Source of the DNA: WJKQ01 sp043810515
Lineage (GTDB): Bacteria; Patescibacteriota; Gracilibacteria; UBA1369; LOWO2-01-FULL-3
NCBI GenBank assembly: GCA_043810515.1
Contig: JBDRNZ010000019.1
Coordinates: 26,464-90,463, forward strand
Direction: 5' to 3'
Length of the DNA stretch: 64,000 bases
Shown: positions 8,814 through 18,800 of the stretch, one piece after another
Layout of the letters: every line of letters begins with the position of its first letter
How positions within the stretch are numbered: position 1 is the first letter of the stretch
Notes under the pieces: generated by a model
Seen by the model: the letters and a program-made list of their open reading frames with translations, nothing else
Databases searched by the model: none
What the model was told of the DNA's origin: nothing
Translations under genes and position numbers: made by a program

Positions 8814-8842
8814 TTGACGCTCAACGTAAATTTTGATATAAT
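8814..8842 (+). promoter_or_regulatory. Strong predicted promoter for the giant-gene locus
   Basis: A -35 TTGACG and a perfect -10 TATAAT with a 17-bp spacer. The +1 is expected near 8849, giving a leader of about 26 nt that is A-rich and lacks a Shine-Dalgarno sequence before the ATG at 8875. The 12.4-kb two-gene unit behind it ends at the terminator 21306-21341. Confidence 0.75.
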
Positions 8843-8874
8843 AATAAAACAAAAATAAATATAAACACAAAAAA

Positions 8875-11800
8875 ATGAGCGTATATAAATTTCTATATCT
8901 TTTGGGAAATTGCGAACCCGTTTCTTTCAAAGAAAACTTTTTAGTATACAAAGGCGGCACAGAAACCCCTCCGACAGCAGCTGAAAAAAAAGAGACCAAA
9001 GCAGAAAAGCCAAAAGTCGATCTGACCGAGCCGGACAAAAAAAACGAGATCCTGAACAATCTCGACCAGGAAAAATTCGCTGTCCTCATGGAGGAAAAAG
9101 AGATAGACGGAACAAAAGTGGAATTAAACGCTCTCGATGCCCAGCTCGTAGAAAAGCTGGTTCTTTTTTGCAATGATTCAGGCAAGACAGAAAACTTCGC
9201 CAAGCTCATTGAAAAAATAAAAACAGACAAAATAAACGCAGCCCAGCTAAGTCAAACTTCGCTCGAGATCCTTCTTGAATTCAGCTATAAAAACGAAAAC
9301 GAAGCCATAGTCGGAGCTGAAAATGAAATAATAACCGGCATATTCAAAAGCGAAAGCGCCACAGCCGCAATGAATCTCCTAAAAGCATCAAAAGAAAATT
9401 CTGAACTTTCCAAAGCAATCGGAATGGAAACTTTAAATCACGAGGCTCTATGCAAAAATCTGGACACCGAGTCTTTGGGAATTCTCATCAAGGCAGTTGG
9501 CTTTGAAAATGTAGCAAAAAGGATTTCTACCACCCAGAAAATAGCACTGCTTGGAACCACGGAAATCATAACTTCGGAGAACAAAAAAACATTTTACGCC
9601 GAAATTTCAAAAGACCCTTCTTCGAAAGAACCCGAAACAGCAAAACGTCTCGCATCCTCGCTCGCAAAAGCGGACGAGAACAAAGAACTTTACCAAAATT
9701 TTCTTGATTCCTCTCGGTTCTACATAAAAAAAGCTATCGCGGAAGACAACAAGCTGGAGACAAAAATCAGGAAAGATGCTTACGAAGCTTTGAAAGAACG
9801 AAAAGACGAAGCAATTGATCCATCTGCACCTGCTGCCGCTCCAAAAAAACCTGAAGAAATGTCAGTTCTGGACAACGCCGGAATTGAAGTTACAGGAACA
9901 AGAGTTCAGTTTGACATCAACGGCGTAGAAAGAAGTTTCATAAAAACACCGACATTCGTCAAAAAACTTGAAGCAATGAAAAATCCTGACGAAGCCAAAC
10001 TTGTGGCATACGAAAGACTTCTCAACATAATCACAAGAGATCACAGCATCGACAAAACCCATGCCGATTACAACAAACACCAGATCGCAACAGCGGAAGC
10101 ATTCGAAGCTTCAAACACAGCCCTCAAAGCCGAAATCGAAAGACTGAAAGGCGTTGTGCCAAAGGCAGAAAAAGCACCTGCTACAGCAGCAGAAACCGCT
10201 GCGGGAGAAGCAGCAAAAGAAGGCTCCCCAACACCAACCCCAACTCCAGCTCCAACCACTGAAGCAAAAGCTCCGGAGACCGCAAAGGCTACTCCGGCTC
10301 CGGCCGAAAAAGCAGCCGCTCCGGCTGAAAAAGCCGCAGCTCCGGCCGAAAAAGCAGCCGCTCCGGCCGAAAAGGCAGCCGCTGCCACCGCAGCCGCAAA
10401 AACTTCAGCCGACGCACTTTTACCAAAAGCAGAAAAAACAGCCGAGCAGATAGCCAAAGAAAAAGCCTACGACGAAGCCTCACTGCTCCCAAAACTAAAA
10501 CAGATCTACCCTGACAAAGAAGCAGCCGTAAAAGACCAGTACGTTGAGCTCGAAATGGTAAAAGGAGATTTTCCAAAATTCTACCTCGAACCGCAGCTCG
10601 ACGAAAAAGGCGAACTCACAAATCTGATTCTCACTTACAAAAGACCGTTCGTCGGAGACACACAGACAAAAAGCCCAGACAACCTTACCGATGCAGGAAT
10701 AAAACAATTCCTCGAATACGAAAAAGAAGAGGTTATAGAAGACCTCCACGACCGTGACACATTCATAAATTTGGAAGAATCCGACATAAAATCCACCGAA
10801 GTAACAGAAGAGACAGCGGCTCTCCTGACACAGCACCCATTCGAAATTCCTGATATCAACAAAACTTTTTCAATAACCGACGAAGGAATTCTCGACCTCA
10901 TGGGAGACGACCAAGAGTGGAACAAGAATTTTGACGACCTCGAGGGACACGGCGTTTATTACAGCGCATTCAACGATCAGTTTGGAATAAGCAATGCAGA
11001 AGTTCCAGCAAGAATGCGAAAAATAATCGGAATAAACCGAAAGGTCGATTTCAACGACATTTTAAGAGAAGTCGCAAACGACCGCGCGCCCGGATATGAC
11101 GTCGACCAGGTCGATAAATTCAACGATCGCTTCAAAAATCTGCTCGTTGAATCGCGGAAAGAAAATCCTTCCGCCGAAACACTTCTGGAACTCCGAAAAA
11201 TGTACGACATTTATCTCGGAGGAATGAAAATCCTGAAAACTCTTGAAAAAGACAAATTCAAACCCGCGAAAAAAGAGACTTTTGACCAGAAATACGCATC
11301 ACAATTCGAGCTTGCGGAAACAACAAACGAGCCTTGCGCATTCGACAAATACTACAGCCTGCCAGACATGGCACTTGAAAGAGTTGCAGTCGCGAATGTA
11401 GACCTGCAGATCGGCGTATCTCAAAAAGCCTACGAACAATTTCTCGGAGTCTCAAGCGAATATCTGAAAGTTTCACCAAAATCCCTTAAAGCATCTTTTG
11501 AGGGAGGATCATTTGAAACTGGCCAAATCCTGCGGGCAATACTTAGAGGCTACACTTTTGACGAATTGGTTTCTGTCAGAAAAGCCATAAAAGTTTCCTC
11601 ACGCGAAGGAGCAAAAATAAAATTCCTCCTCACGGAGATTCCAGCAAACTTCAAAGCCGATTCCCCTGCCGTAAAAATGCTGCTGGACAGATTTAAAGAT
11701 GACTCGCTCGGGGACGAAAAGCCGTCCGGAGAACTCGACCAACCTACAAAAGCACAGTCACACAAATTAAGACTCGCCGAAATACGCGGCGAATTGAGCG

Positions 11801-14800
11801 TCAGTGAAGAAGCCTACAGACAGAAAGTTCTTGAACTTTTGAGAACCCATCGCGTGGACAGAACCAAAGAAGCGGATCCGACAGAATGGGCAGCTTCACA
11901 GGCGGTTGATTTAAGCACAGACATGACATTACGAAACATCGCTTACTACTACGACGTTGAGGGACTGGAAATAAGACGTTTCTCATCCCCCGAAGCGATT
12001 GTCGACAATCTTTTCGGAAAACAAAACGTCGAAATAAGAAATGAAAAAGGCGAAAAAGAAACCCTTAAACTTTACGATTTTGAAAACGGCATAAAAGTCA
12101 TAAACAAAGAAGCCGTTAAAAAATACATCGATCTGCTGATCTATCAGGGCCTCAAAAGAAAACGCATGAAAGAAGTGCACAGAGAAAGAATCTACCGATA
12201 CGAAGACATGAGAGATCATGAATTTGAAATCGCTGAAAATAAAGATTTGGCGCAGTTTATGCAAAGCGGCGGAACTCCGGAAGCATGGAACAAACTTCCG
12301 GGACACGAACCTATCGAAGAAACGCTTGGAAATCCGCCATTTTCTGTAAAATCAGAAGATGTCCCGGCCTACATGCATAACTTTTTGAAAGGAAAAGAAA
12401 CCGTGACTCTCGGAAATATCGTCACGGAACTTCTGAAGGAAAAACTTGAATACCAAAATCCTATTTCTGAAGATGCGAAAGAAGGAGTAAATTCCTTTGA
12501 ATCTCTGAAATCTGAATACGAATTTGTCGCGGAAAGAAAGAAACAGCTTAGAGATAACCCCAATCGGGCAAAAGAAAAAGCAGATATAGACAGACGATTT
12601 TATGCTTTAAAAGTTTACGTGGACGCTGCCGCAATATTGATTCAAAGACTCGAAAAAGCCGGCACTCACGTCTCAATCGACGAAACTTACACCGAAATGA
12701 CTTCTACAAATCTTCTCGACCGCAAACCCGGAAAGGAAGCAAACGCTCAAATCGACCTTCTCAATGAAGGTTACATAGCCGAAAGAGAAAGAGGCAAAGA
12801 AGCACAGATGCTTGCCGCAAGAGGACTGGATCTCAACGAAATCCCGGAACTTTCCGGCTCATACCTTATTAGAGAAATTCAGCTGAAGGCTCTCAAGGAA
12901 GGATACCCCGCTTCAAAAATCGACAAAATAGAAAGCAAACTCCTAATAGCCGCAGGTGCAGAAATAAAAGGAAACAAATTATCCGGCGGAGCTGTTGGCT
13001 TCGTGGTACCAATTGAAGAAGGATTCGCAATTGAATTCGGAGCAAGTAATAAAGGCGGAGCCATCGGCCTAAGCGCGGAACTTTACAAAACAGAGCAACG
13101 CAGCGGCGGAATAGCTATGGGAACAGGTATTCAGATAATGCCAACAATGTTCATCGGCTATAGTCATTCCGAAAAAATCGGCGAGAGCACATTCTTCACC
13201 GTCGCAATCGGCACATTATTTTCAGCCACAAGCGCAAATGGAATGGTTGGAATCGCGCTTTCGCACAGTGATGAAGCAGCTGTCAGAACCGCGGAAACAA
13301 ACATTTCCGAAAGAACAGGTTTCGACAAAATCGAAGCCGCAGCCACTCCTGAGGAAAAGGTCGCGCTTTTAAGAAAACACGAATACTTCAAAGATTTCGA
13401 GAAAGACCTCGCCGACGAAGACATTCTGGCGCTTTACGACACATACAAAAGCCTGAACACAGAAAAAGCACTAAACGAAGCGGACAAAGGACTCCTGGGA
13501 CCGATCACCGCAATTGGAATAGGTGTCGGCTTCCCTCCCCCTACAGGATTTATCGGACTGAAATTAAAAATCGGCGAAACCATCATAATAAAACCAAAAA
13601 TCGGCGAACGCGAACGTATTGCACAACTCGTTTCACAGGACAAAATGCAAAAACGCATCCTCGACGAACTTAACCAGAGAGTCAGCGAAACAAATCCTTC
13701 AATAGAGTTCAAAACCACCGAAAGTGGCGACCTCTACATGACAAAAGACGGCAACATAGGAACTCTCGAGAGCTCACTGGAAAAACCAATGGAAATTCCT
13801 AACGGCACAAACCTAGAGGATATGACAGACCAACTGAAAAAAGCAAACATGACAGCATTCCGAAGAGAAGTAGCCATCAAACCAGGAGAAAATCCAAAAT
13901 CAGTCATCGAACTCTCTGTTTACGACAATTCCGGCAAAGACATCGCTATATATATAGACGACAGATCACCGGAACTTGAGGCAGCCTTCACGAACAATAA
14001 AATCCTCATTCCGGGAAATCTCGACAACGTCATAATCACGAGAGAAACCTTCAGATTCCCATACGCGAAAGCTGAAGGCGGAGCAACCGCAACAGACGTT
14101 ATCATTATTACAACCAACCCAAAATTCGACAGAAACAATATCATCAGAGAAAGCAATTCAGTCATCGAGAAACACTGGCAGAACGGAGAATCCAAAGCCT
14201 GGGATATGGAAATGGGCGCAAATCCTTCGGGAAAAAGCCAGATCCACCGTCTCGAGGAATATAAAGGAGAAGCAGCAAAAGAATGGACAGCCGAAGATTT
14301 TGAGGTAAAAGGGATTTCAAGAGCTGAATGGAAAGAAATCAGAGACACTTCGTACCAGATGAAGAAAGGTCCATTTGAAGGCATAACCCAAAAAGAACTT
14401 GATGAAATGCCTGTAAGAGCAAACTGGAAAGAGGAAACGGAAGCCGTATACAAAAAGATGGAAAAAGGCATGAAAGAAGGCAGTCCGGCAATAGACGACG
14501 CTCCGGGAATCATCGCGAAAGCAAATGAAATTCTTACGGCCTCAAAAAAACCGAAAATCGCAAACGCCCGCGAAGCCGGCCAGCTGCTCACTCTCGTACA
14601 ACACGGATATTTTATCGATATCTGGAGGAAAAAAAGCCGCGACGGTATACAGAAAGCATTCGAAAAGAACAACGAATCAATAATAAAGAATGTTCTGATT
14701 CCACAATTCACAAAACAAATCACCGCACTCGGCATAAAACCGGCAGCAGAAGCAGCGGATTACGCAAAAGCTTTGGCGGAAAAAATGAAATCATACGCGG

Positions 14801-15759
14801 AAACAAACTTCCTAAAAGCACTGGATGCCATAGATGCGAAACTTAAAGGAATAAAAAATCCGACCGACGACCAGATCAAGGACGCATTTTCAGGACTTAC
14901 AACCGAAATTCCGCACGAAATGTTCTTCGCTTCAGGAAGCACCATAAGAGAAACCCACGCAGGCGTCCTCCCCGGAGGTCCGCGAGCGGTTGAAATGCCA
15001 GGAATTGAAAAAATGGGAATAATCGGAGCACCAAAAGAACTCGATCTAAACTCCGGTGATCAGGCCGAAAAAGACCTCGCAAGAGTCCTGTTCGAAACCA
15101 TAAGTCCAAAACCGGACCTGAAAAATGTGGAAACATTCCACAGATCACTTGCTATAAAACTCGCAACATTTGAAGGCACCGGCATTGAGATCGGAAAAGA
15201 AAATTATGCAAGACTTCTTGAATTCTACAAATTATCTGAAGAAAAACAGGCCGAAGCACTAAAAACTTCAACAGAAGGAGACTACCTTCATGAATTCGTA
15301 AAATTCGCCGAGGGAGTCAGGGAAGCCATGTTGAAAGGAGAAAACTTTAAATTAAAGACAGGTCAGGAACTTAACTTCACAAAACCGCAAATCCTGACGG
15401 GAGCCTACGGTCAATGCGGAAACCTGTCCGCCATGACCCACGAAGGATTCTTCCTGATAGATAAAGTGAGACAAATAATAGTCGCCCACACCCTCACGGA
15501 CGTCTACACCGACACCGACATTACAAAAGAAGCCATAGAACTTGGCTTGGGCGTCGCAATAACCCCAGCAGCCGCCGCAAAACCGGAGAAGAGACCTCCG
15601 AAGAGACCTCCGGGAAAACCTCACAGAAGAACCAATCCTCGAAAACCTCACAGCAGAGGTGGAAGTAAAGAAGAATCCCCCGGTGAAATTCCATCAGGAC
15701 CTGCTGCAGGAGAAACTCCCCGCACACCGGAGCCACCAAAACCAACAGGAGGAGCATAA
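8875..15759 (+). CDS. Giant protein of unknown function (2294 aa)
   Basis: I do not recognise this protein. It has no clear signal peptide: the N-terminus MSVYKFLYLLGN is only weakly hydrophobic, and Asp/Glu/Lys-rich helical sequence follows. Visible regions: a helical, charged residue 30-440 stretch; a Thr/Pro/Ala/Glu/Lys linker (about 440-510) with four exact-length APAEKAA repeats; long mixed alpha/beta sequence; a Gly-rich alternating-hydrophobic stretch (about 1350-1480 and 1530-1560) resembling amphipathic beta-strands; more helical sequence; and a basic Pro-rich tail (about 2240-2294) with KRPPKRPP. Cysteines are rare, unlike the next gene. It lies 43 bp upstream of the 1826-aa surface protein, with which it is probably cotranscribed. 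Confidence 0.85.
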   Translation: MSVYKFLYLLGNCEPVSFKENFLVYKGGTETPPTAAEKKETKAEKPKVDLTEPDKKNEILNNLDQEKFAVLMEEKEIDGTKVELNALDAQLVEKLVLFCNDSGKTENFAKLIEKIKTDKINAAQLSQTSLEILLEFSYKNENEAIVGAENEIITGIFKSESATAAMNLLKASKENSELSKAIGMETLNHEALCKNLDTESLGILIKAVGFENVAKRISTTQKIALLGTTEIITSENKKTFYAEISKDPSSKEPETAKRLASSLAKADENKELYQNFLDSSRFYIKKAIAEDNKLETKIRKDAYEALKERKDEAIDPSAPAAAPKKPEEMSVLDNAGIEVTGTRVQFDINGVERSFIKTPTFVKKLEAMKNPDEAKLVAYERLLNIITRDHSIDKTHADYNKHQIATAEAFEASNTALKAEIERLKGVVPKAEKAPATAAETAAGEAAKEGSPTPTPTPAPTTEAKAPETAKATPAPAEKAAAPAEKAAAPAEKAAAPAEKAAAATAAAKTSADALLPKAEKTAEQIAKEKAYDEASLLPKLKQIYPDKEAAVKDQYVELEMVKGDFPKFYLEPQLDEKGELTNLILTYKRPFVGDTQTKSPDNLTDAGIKQFLEYEKEEVIEDLHDRDTFINLEESDIKSTEVTEETAALLTQHPFEIPDINKTFSITDEGILDLMGDDQEWNKNFDDLEGHGVYYSAFNDQFGISNAEVPARMRKIIGINRKVDFNDILREVANDRAPGYDVDQVDKFNDRFKNLLVESRKENPSAETLLELRKMYDIYLGGMKILKTLEKDKFKPAKKETFDQKYASQFELAETTNEPCAFDKYYSLPDMALERVAVANVDLQIGVSQKAYEQFLGVSSEYLKVSPKSLKASFEGGSFETGQILRAILRGYTFDELVSVRKAIKVSSREGAKIKFLLTEIPANFKADSPAVKMLLDRFKDDSLGDEKPSGELDQPTKAQSHKLRLAEIRGELSVSEEAYRQKVLELLRTHRVDRTKEADPTEWAASQAVDLSTDMTLRNIAYYYDVEGLEIRRFSSPEAIVDNLFGKQNVEIRNEKGEKETLKLYDFENGIKVINKEAVKKYIDLLIYQGLKRKRMKEVHRERIYRYEDMRDHEFEIAENKDLAQFMQSGGTPEAWNKLPGHEPIEETLGNPPFSVKSEDVPAYMHNFLKGKETVTLGNIVTELLKEKLEYQNPISEDAKEGVNSFESLKSEYEFVAERKKQLRDNPNRAKEKADIDRRFYALKVYVDAAAILIQRLEKAGTHVSIDETYTEMTSTNLLDRKPGKEANAQIDLLNEGYIAERERGKEAQMLAARGLDLNEIPELSGSYLIREIQLKALKEGYPASKIDKIESKLLIAAGAEIKGNKLSGGAVGFVVPIEEGFAIEFGASNKGGAIGLSAELYKTEQRSGGIAMGTGIQIMPTMFIGYSHSEKIGESTFFTVAIGTLFSATSANGMVGIALSHSDEAAVRTAETNISERTGFDKIEAAATPEEKVALLRKHEYFKDFEKDLADEDILALYDTYKSLNTEKALNEADKGLLGPITAIGIGVGFPPPTGFIGLKLKIGETIIIKPKIGERERIAQLVSQDKMQKRILDELNQRVSETNPSIEFKTTESGDLYMTKDGNIGTLESSLEKPMEIPNGTNLEDMTDQLKKANMTAFRREVAIKPGENPKSVIELSVYDNSGKDIAIYIDDRSPELEAAFTNNKILIPGNLDNVIITRETFRFPYAKAEGGATATDVIIITTNPKFDRNNIIRESNSVIEKHWQNGESKAWDMEMGANPSGKSQIHRLEEYKGEAAKEWTAEDFEVKGISRAEWKEIRDTSYQMKKGPFEGITQKELDEMPVRANWKEETEAVYKKMEKGMKEGSPAIDDAPGIIAKANEILTASKKPKIANAREAGQLLTLVQHGYFIDIWRKKSRDGIQKAFEKNNESIIKNVLIPQFTKQITALGIKPAAEAADYAKALAEKMKSYAETNFLKALDAIDAKLKGIKNPTDDQIKDAFSGLTTEIPHEMFFASGSTIRETHAGVLPGGPRAVEMPGIEKMGIIGAPKELDLNSGDQAEKDLARVLFETISPKPDLKNVETFHRSLAIKLATFEGTGIEIGKENYARLLEFYKLSEEKQAEALKTSTEGDYLHEFVKFAEGVREAMLKGENFKLKTGQELNFTKPQILTGAYGQCGNLSAMTHEGFFLIDKVRQIIVAHTLTDVYTDTDITKEAIELGLGVAITPAAAAKPEKRPPKRPPGKPHRRTNPRKPHSRGGSKEESPGEIPSGPAAGETPRTPEPPKPTGGA
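10297..10380 (+). repeat. Four tandem 21-bp units coding APAEKAA
   Basis: Four in-frame 21-bp units (10297, 10318, 10339, 10360) differ at only a few third-codon positions. They encode four APAEKAA heptads in the linker of the 2294-aa protein. The near-identical DNA suggests recent slippage or expansion, so copy number may vary between strains. The units follow a PTPTPTPAP stretch, consistent with a flexible spacer. Confidence 0.9.
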
Positions 15760-15802
15760 AAAAACAAATAAAAATATTTAAAAATAAATAACAAAAATTT
15801 CC

Positions 15803-18800
15803 ATGAAAACTAGCAGAATAATTCCATCTCTCACATTCCTTACAGCACTTCTCATAACGCTGATAAGCACTGCAAGCACATCAGCCCACGGACCCGAAGA
15901 TTATCTTTCGGATTGTACCGTTGAGAACCTGGACGCCTCATGGCAGGCAAATCCGGGACTTTGCGACCCGAACAACCCGCCGGATATATCGCAGGGAATC
16001 GCCATATCAGACGATCAGGGAACGCCAAATATATTCCCAGATGGTCTGTGCTATCCGTCATTCAATAATTTCATAGACATGATCGACCTGGATTTCCCAT
16101 ACGGTCCGGGCGTTGAAGTCGGGATGGATCCATACTACAGCAACAATCCCCCACTATTTAAGGATGAAAGAAATTTTTTCAAAGCAAGACTAAGAGACGA
16201 AACCGCAGATTGGTCGGACTATAAAGATGACATAACAATGGACGTGGGAGACAAAGTCACTTTCATGGTTTACATGCATAACAACGGTGATCCTTGTTTT
16301 AACGACAATGTTCAGCTTAATATTCCATCAGACAGAATCTACAAAAACTGGAATACAACTTCTCATGGAACAAAAGTAAATGTTTTGCCAGGATTTTCAA
16401 TGAACAGTGAAGGAAAACTTTCCAAAATAATCTCGGCAGCAACACAGTTCAAAGCAAGCATATGGTCACAGGATGCCAGAAACGCCCAAGGTGACATCGC
16501 TCCTATTGAAAACGGTGTAACGATAAGACCAGCCGACGGAAAAACGATAGAACTGGAATATTCCCAAGCCACAGCCTTTTATACAGACTATACCCATTCA
16601 TGGAATAAAAACGAACATCCGATAAATCCAGCAACTCTCTTAAGCCAAAACGGATTCTCAGTATCAACACTTCTCGATAACGGAAATATCAAAGGAAGCG
16701 CCGGCGATTTTTATGCCTGCGAACCCTACATAGCAGTAATAGTCTTCACGGTTGAAGCAAAAGAAGTTCCCATAACCCCAAACGTCTGTAAAGACCTTCA
16801 GGCAACAAGCTCAGAAATGAATCTTAACGGAGAAAAAGTTCTAAATCTGCAAATAAACGCTATCGATTTCTCTCCACAAAATACCCTGCCGGCAGGAACA
16901 ATGGCGCTATGGACCTCGACAGACGAAACCGGAGAATTCTGGGACACAAAAACAGGCCAGTATATCCAAGGCGGCTCATTCCAAACAGATGACCCATACC
17001 AGATGGTATATTATTATGGAGGAAGCGAAGGAAACGCCCGCATCACGGTAAAACTTACGGGAATTCCGGACAGCCTTGCAAATTCTGACAATTGTTCCCA
17101 GGAATTCGAATACATCGCACCAGCACCTGTCTGCCAGTACATCACGACACAGATAGAGGCCGCCGACTATAATAAAGGCAGCTTCGACCACGGTTATCGC
17201 CTATATATAAACAAAGCAGCGTTCTCGGATGAAGTAATTCCTCCGGGAACACTTGTAAAATGGACAGCCAGCAATCAGACCGGCGAATTTTACAATCAGG
17301 TCGGAGAATTGTACACTCCGTATTCTACAACTCCAAAAGACTACACTTACACAGAATTATCAACAAATCCATCAAATCCAATCCTTTCGGAAGTATATTA
17401 TAGAGGCGACGACCCCGTTGATATAACCGCTCAAATTATAACCCCATCACAGCTTGGTATAGACACCCAGGCTTGTGTCGCGGTGGTTCCGATCCGGCCC
17501 GCAGTCGAACAGAACTACTGTCTCGACCTTCAGGCAACAGAATTCGACCCTGAAAAAACTCTGGATATAAACGGTGAAACAGCCTACGAACTTCAGGTGA
17601 CAGACCTTACTTTCTCCGGAAACGGCCAGACTCCGGAAGGCCTCAGAGGATTTTGGGTATCTCTCGACGATGAAAACGGACGATTTTATAACGGAAACAA
17701 ACAGCTGGTTGGAATAGGCCACGCTTTCACGGATAATTTGTTCGAAAAAGTATATTACATAGGTACGGGCCGCATAAGGGTAACTCTGCTTGGACTTCCT
17801 GACGCAATCGCAAATCCGACAGTATGCTCAGCCTTCACGGAAATCATTGAAAAAGCTCCAGTTTGTACTGATATTAAAGTAGACCATCCTGAAGAAATAG
17901 AAGTGGGAACACTTTCGACTTTCAGAGCAAAATCATATGACGCTAACGGCGAATTATACGGAACAGCAATAACCTACTGGGTTGAACCGGGTTACGGAAA
18001 ATTTTATCTGGCTACGGCAAAACCGGATAATATTCCGGCAAACGACTCCCCTATGGTATATGAGGCAACTTCAGATCTCTTCACTATACCGGTAACTCCT
18101 ACAGGAGCAATTTCCCTGAACACCATAAATTCACAGATGGCAATCGACTTCTCGTTTGCAGTATCAACCGGAAATCTATGGAATTACAATTCCGCGGCAA
18201 GCGACGCAATAGTCGTTCCGTACAGCGGAAATTTCGAAATCCTGCCTTCTACGAGATCCTCAAGCTATAACCAGTCAAAATTCTATGGTCTCGCACAGGT
18301 ATTCAACTTTGATGTTACAAACCAATCGGAATTAAACAACATAGATTCTGAAACACTCTACAGCGCAATCCACGAAGTAATTACGGTAAATCAGGGAGCA
18401 ACGGTATATTTCGAAGCGTTAAAGGCCGGCGAAAATGTCATCCATGTACAGGCCGCCGGAACAGATGTGCCAAACGTTTGTAAAAGAGACTTCAGTATAA
18501 TTCCGAAGCGTGAAAGACCTCTTATCTGTACCGATATCAACGCAAGCGTAAAACGATACGGAACAGTTTCCAAAGAGATCCGCAACCTTTCACCAAACAC
18601 AATTTATGAATTAAGCGCTATCGCCACCTATTCAAAAGAATTTGAGGAAGGCACGATAACATATACGATAGATCCGCATTACGGAATATTTATAAAAGTT
18701 CCCGCTCCGAAGTTGCAAAGAGCTATTTTCTTAAACGCTCTTTACGCGCTTAGCGGCGGAAATCTCACGGAGGAAAGTGCTAGAACACTCGTAAACGAAT

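Noticed and set aside
10297..10380. Possible CRISPR-like tandem array
   Set aside because: The 21-bp units are contiguous, without spacers, and in frame within a coding sequence.
13920..14735. Open frame of 271 codons opposite the 2294-aa gene
   Set aside because: Low-complexity Ser/Phe/Ile antisense shadow of a well-supported gene, with no promoter or recognisable domain.
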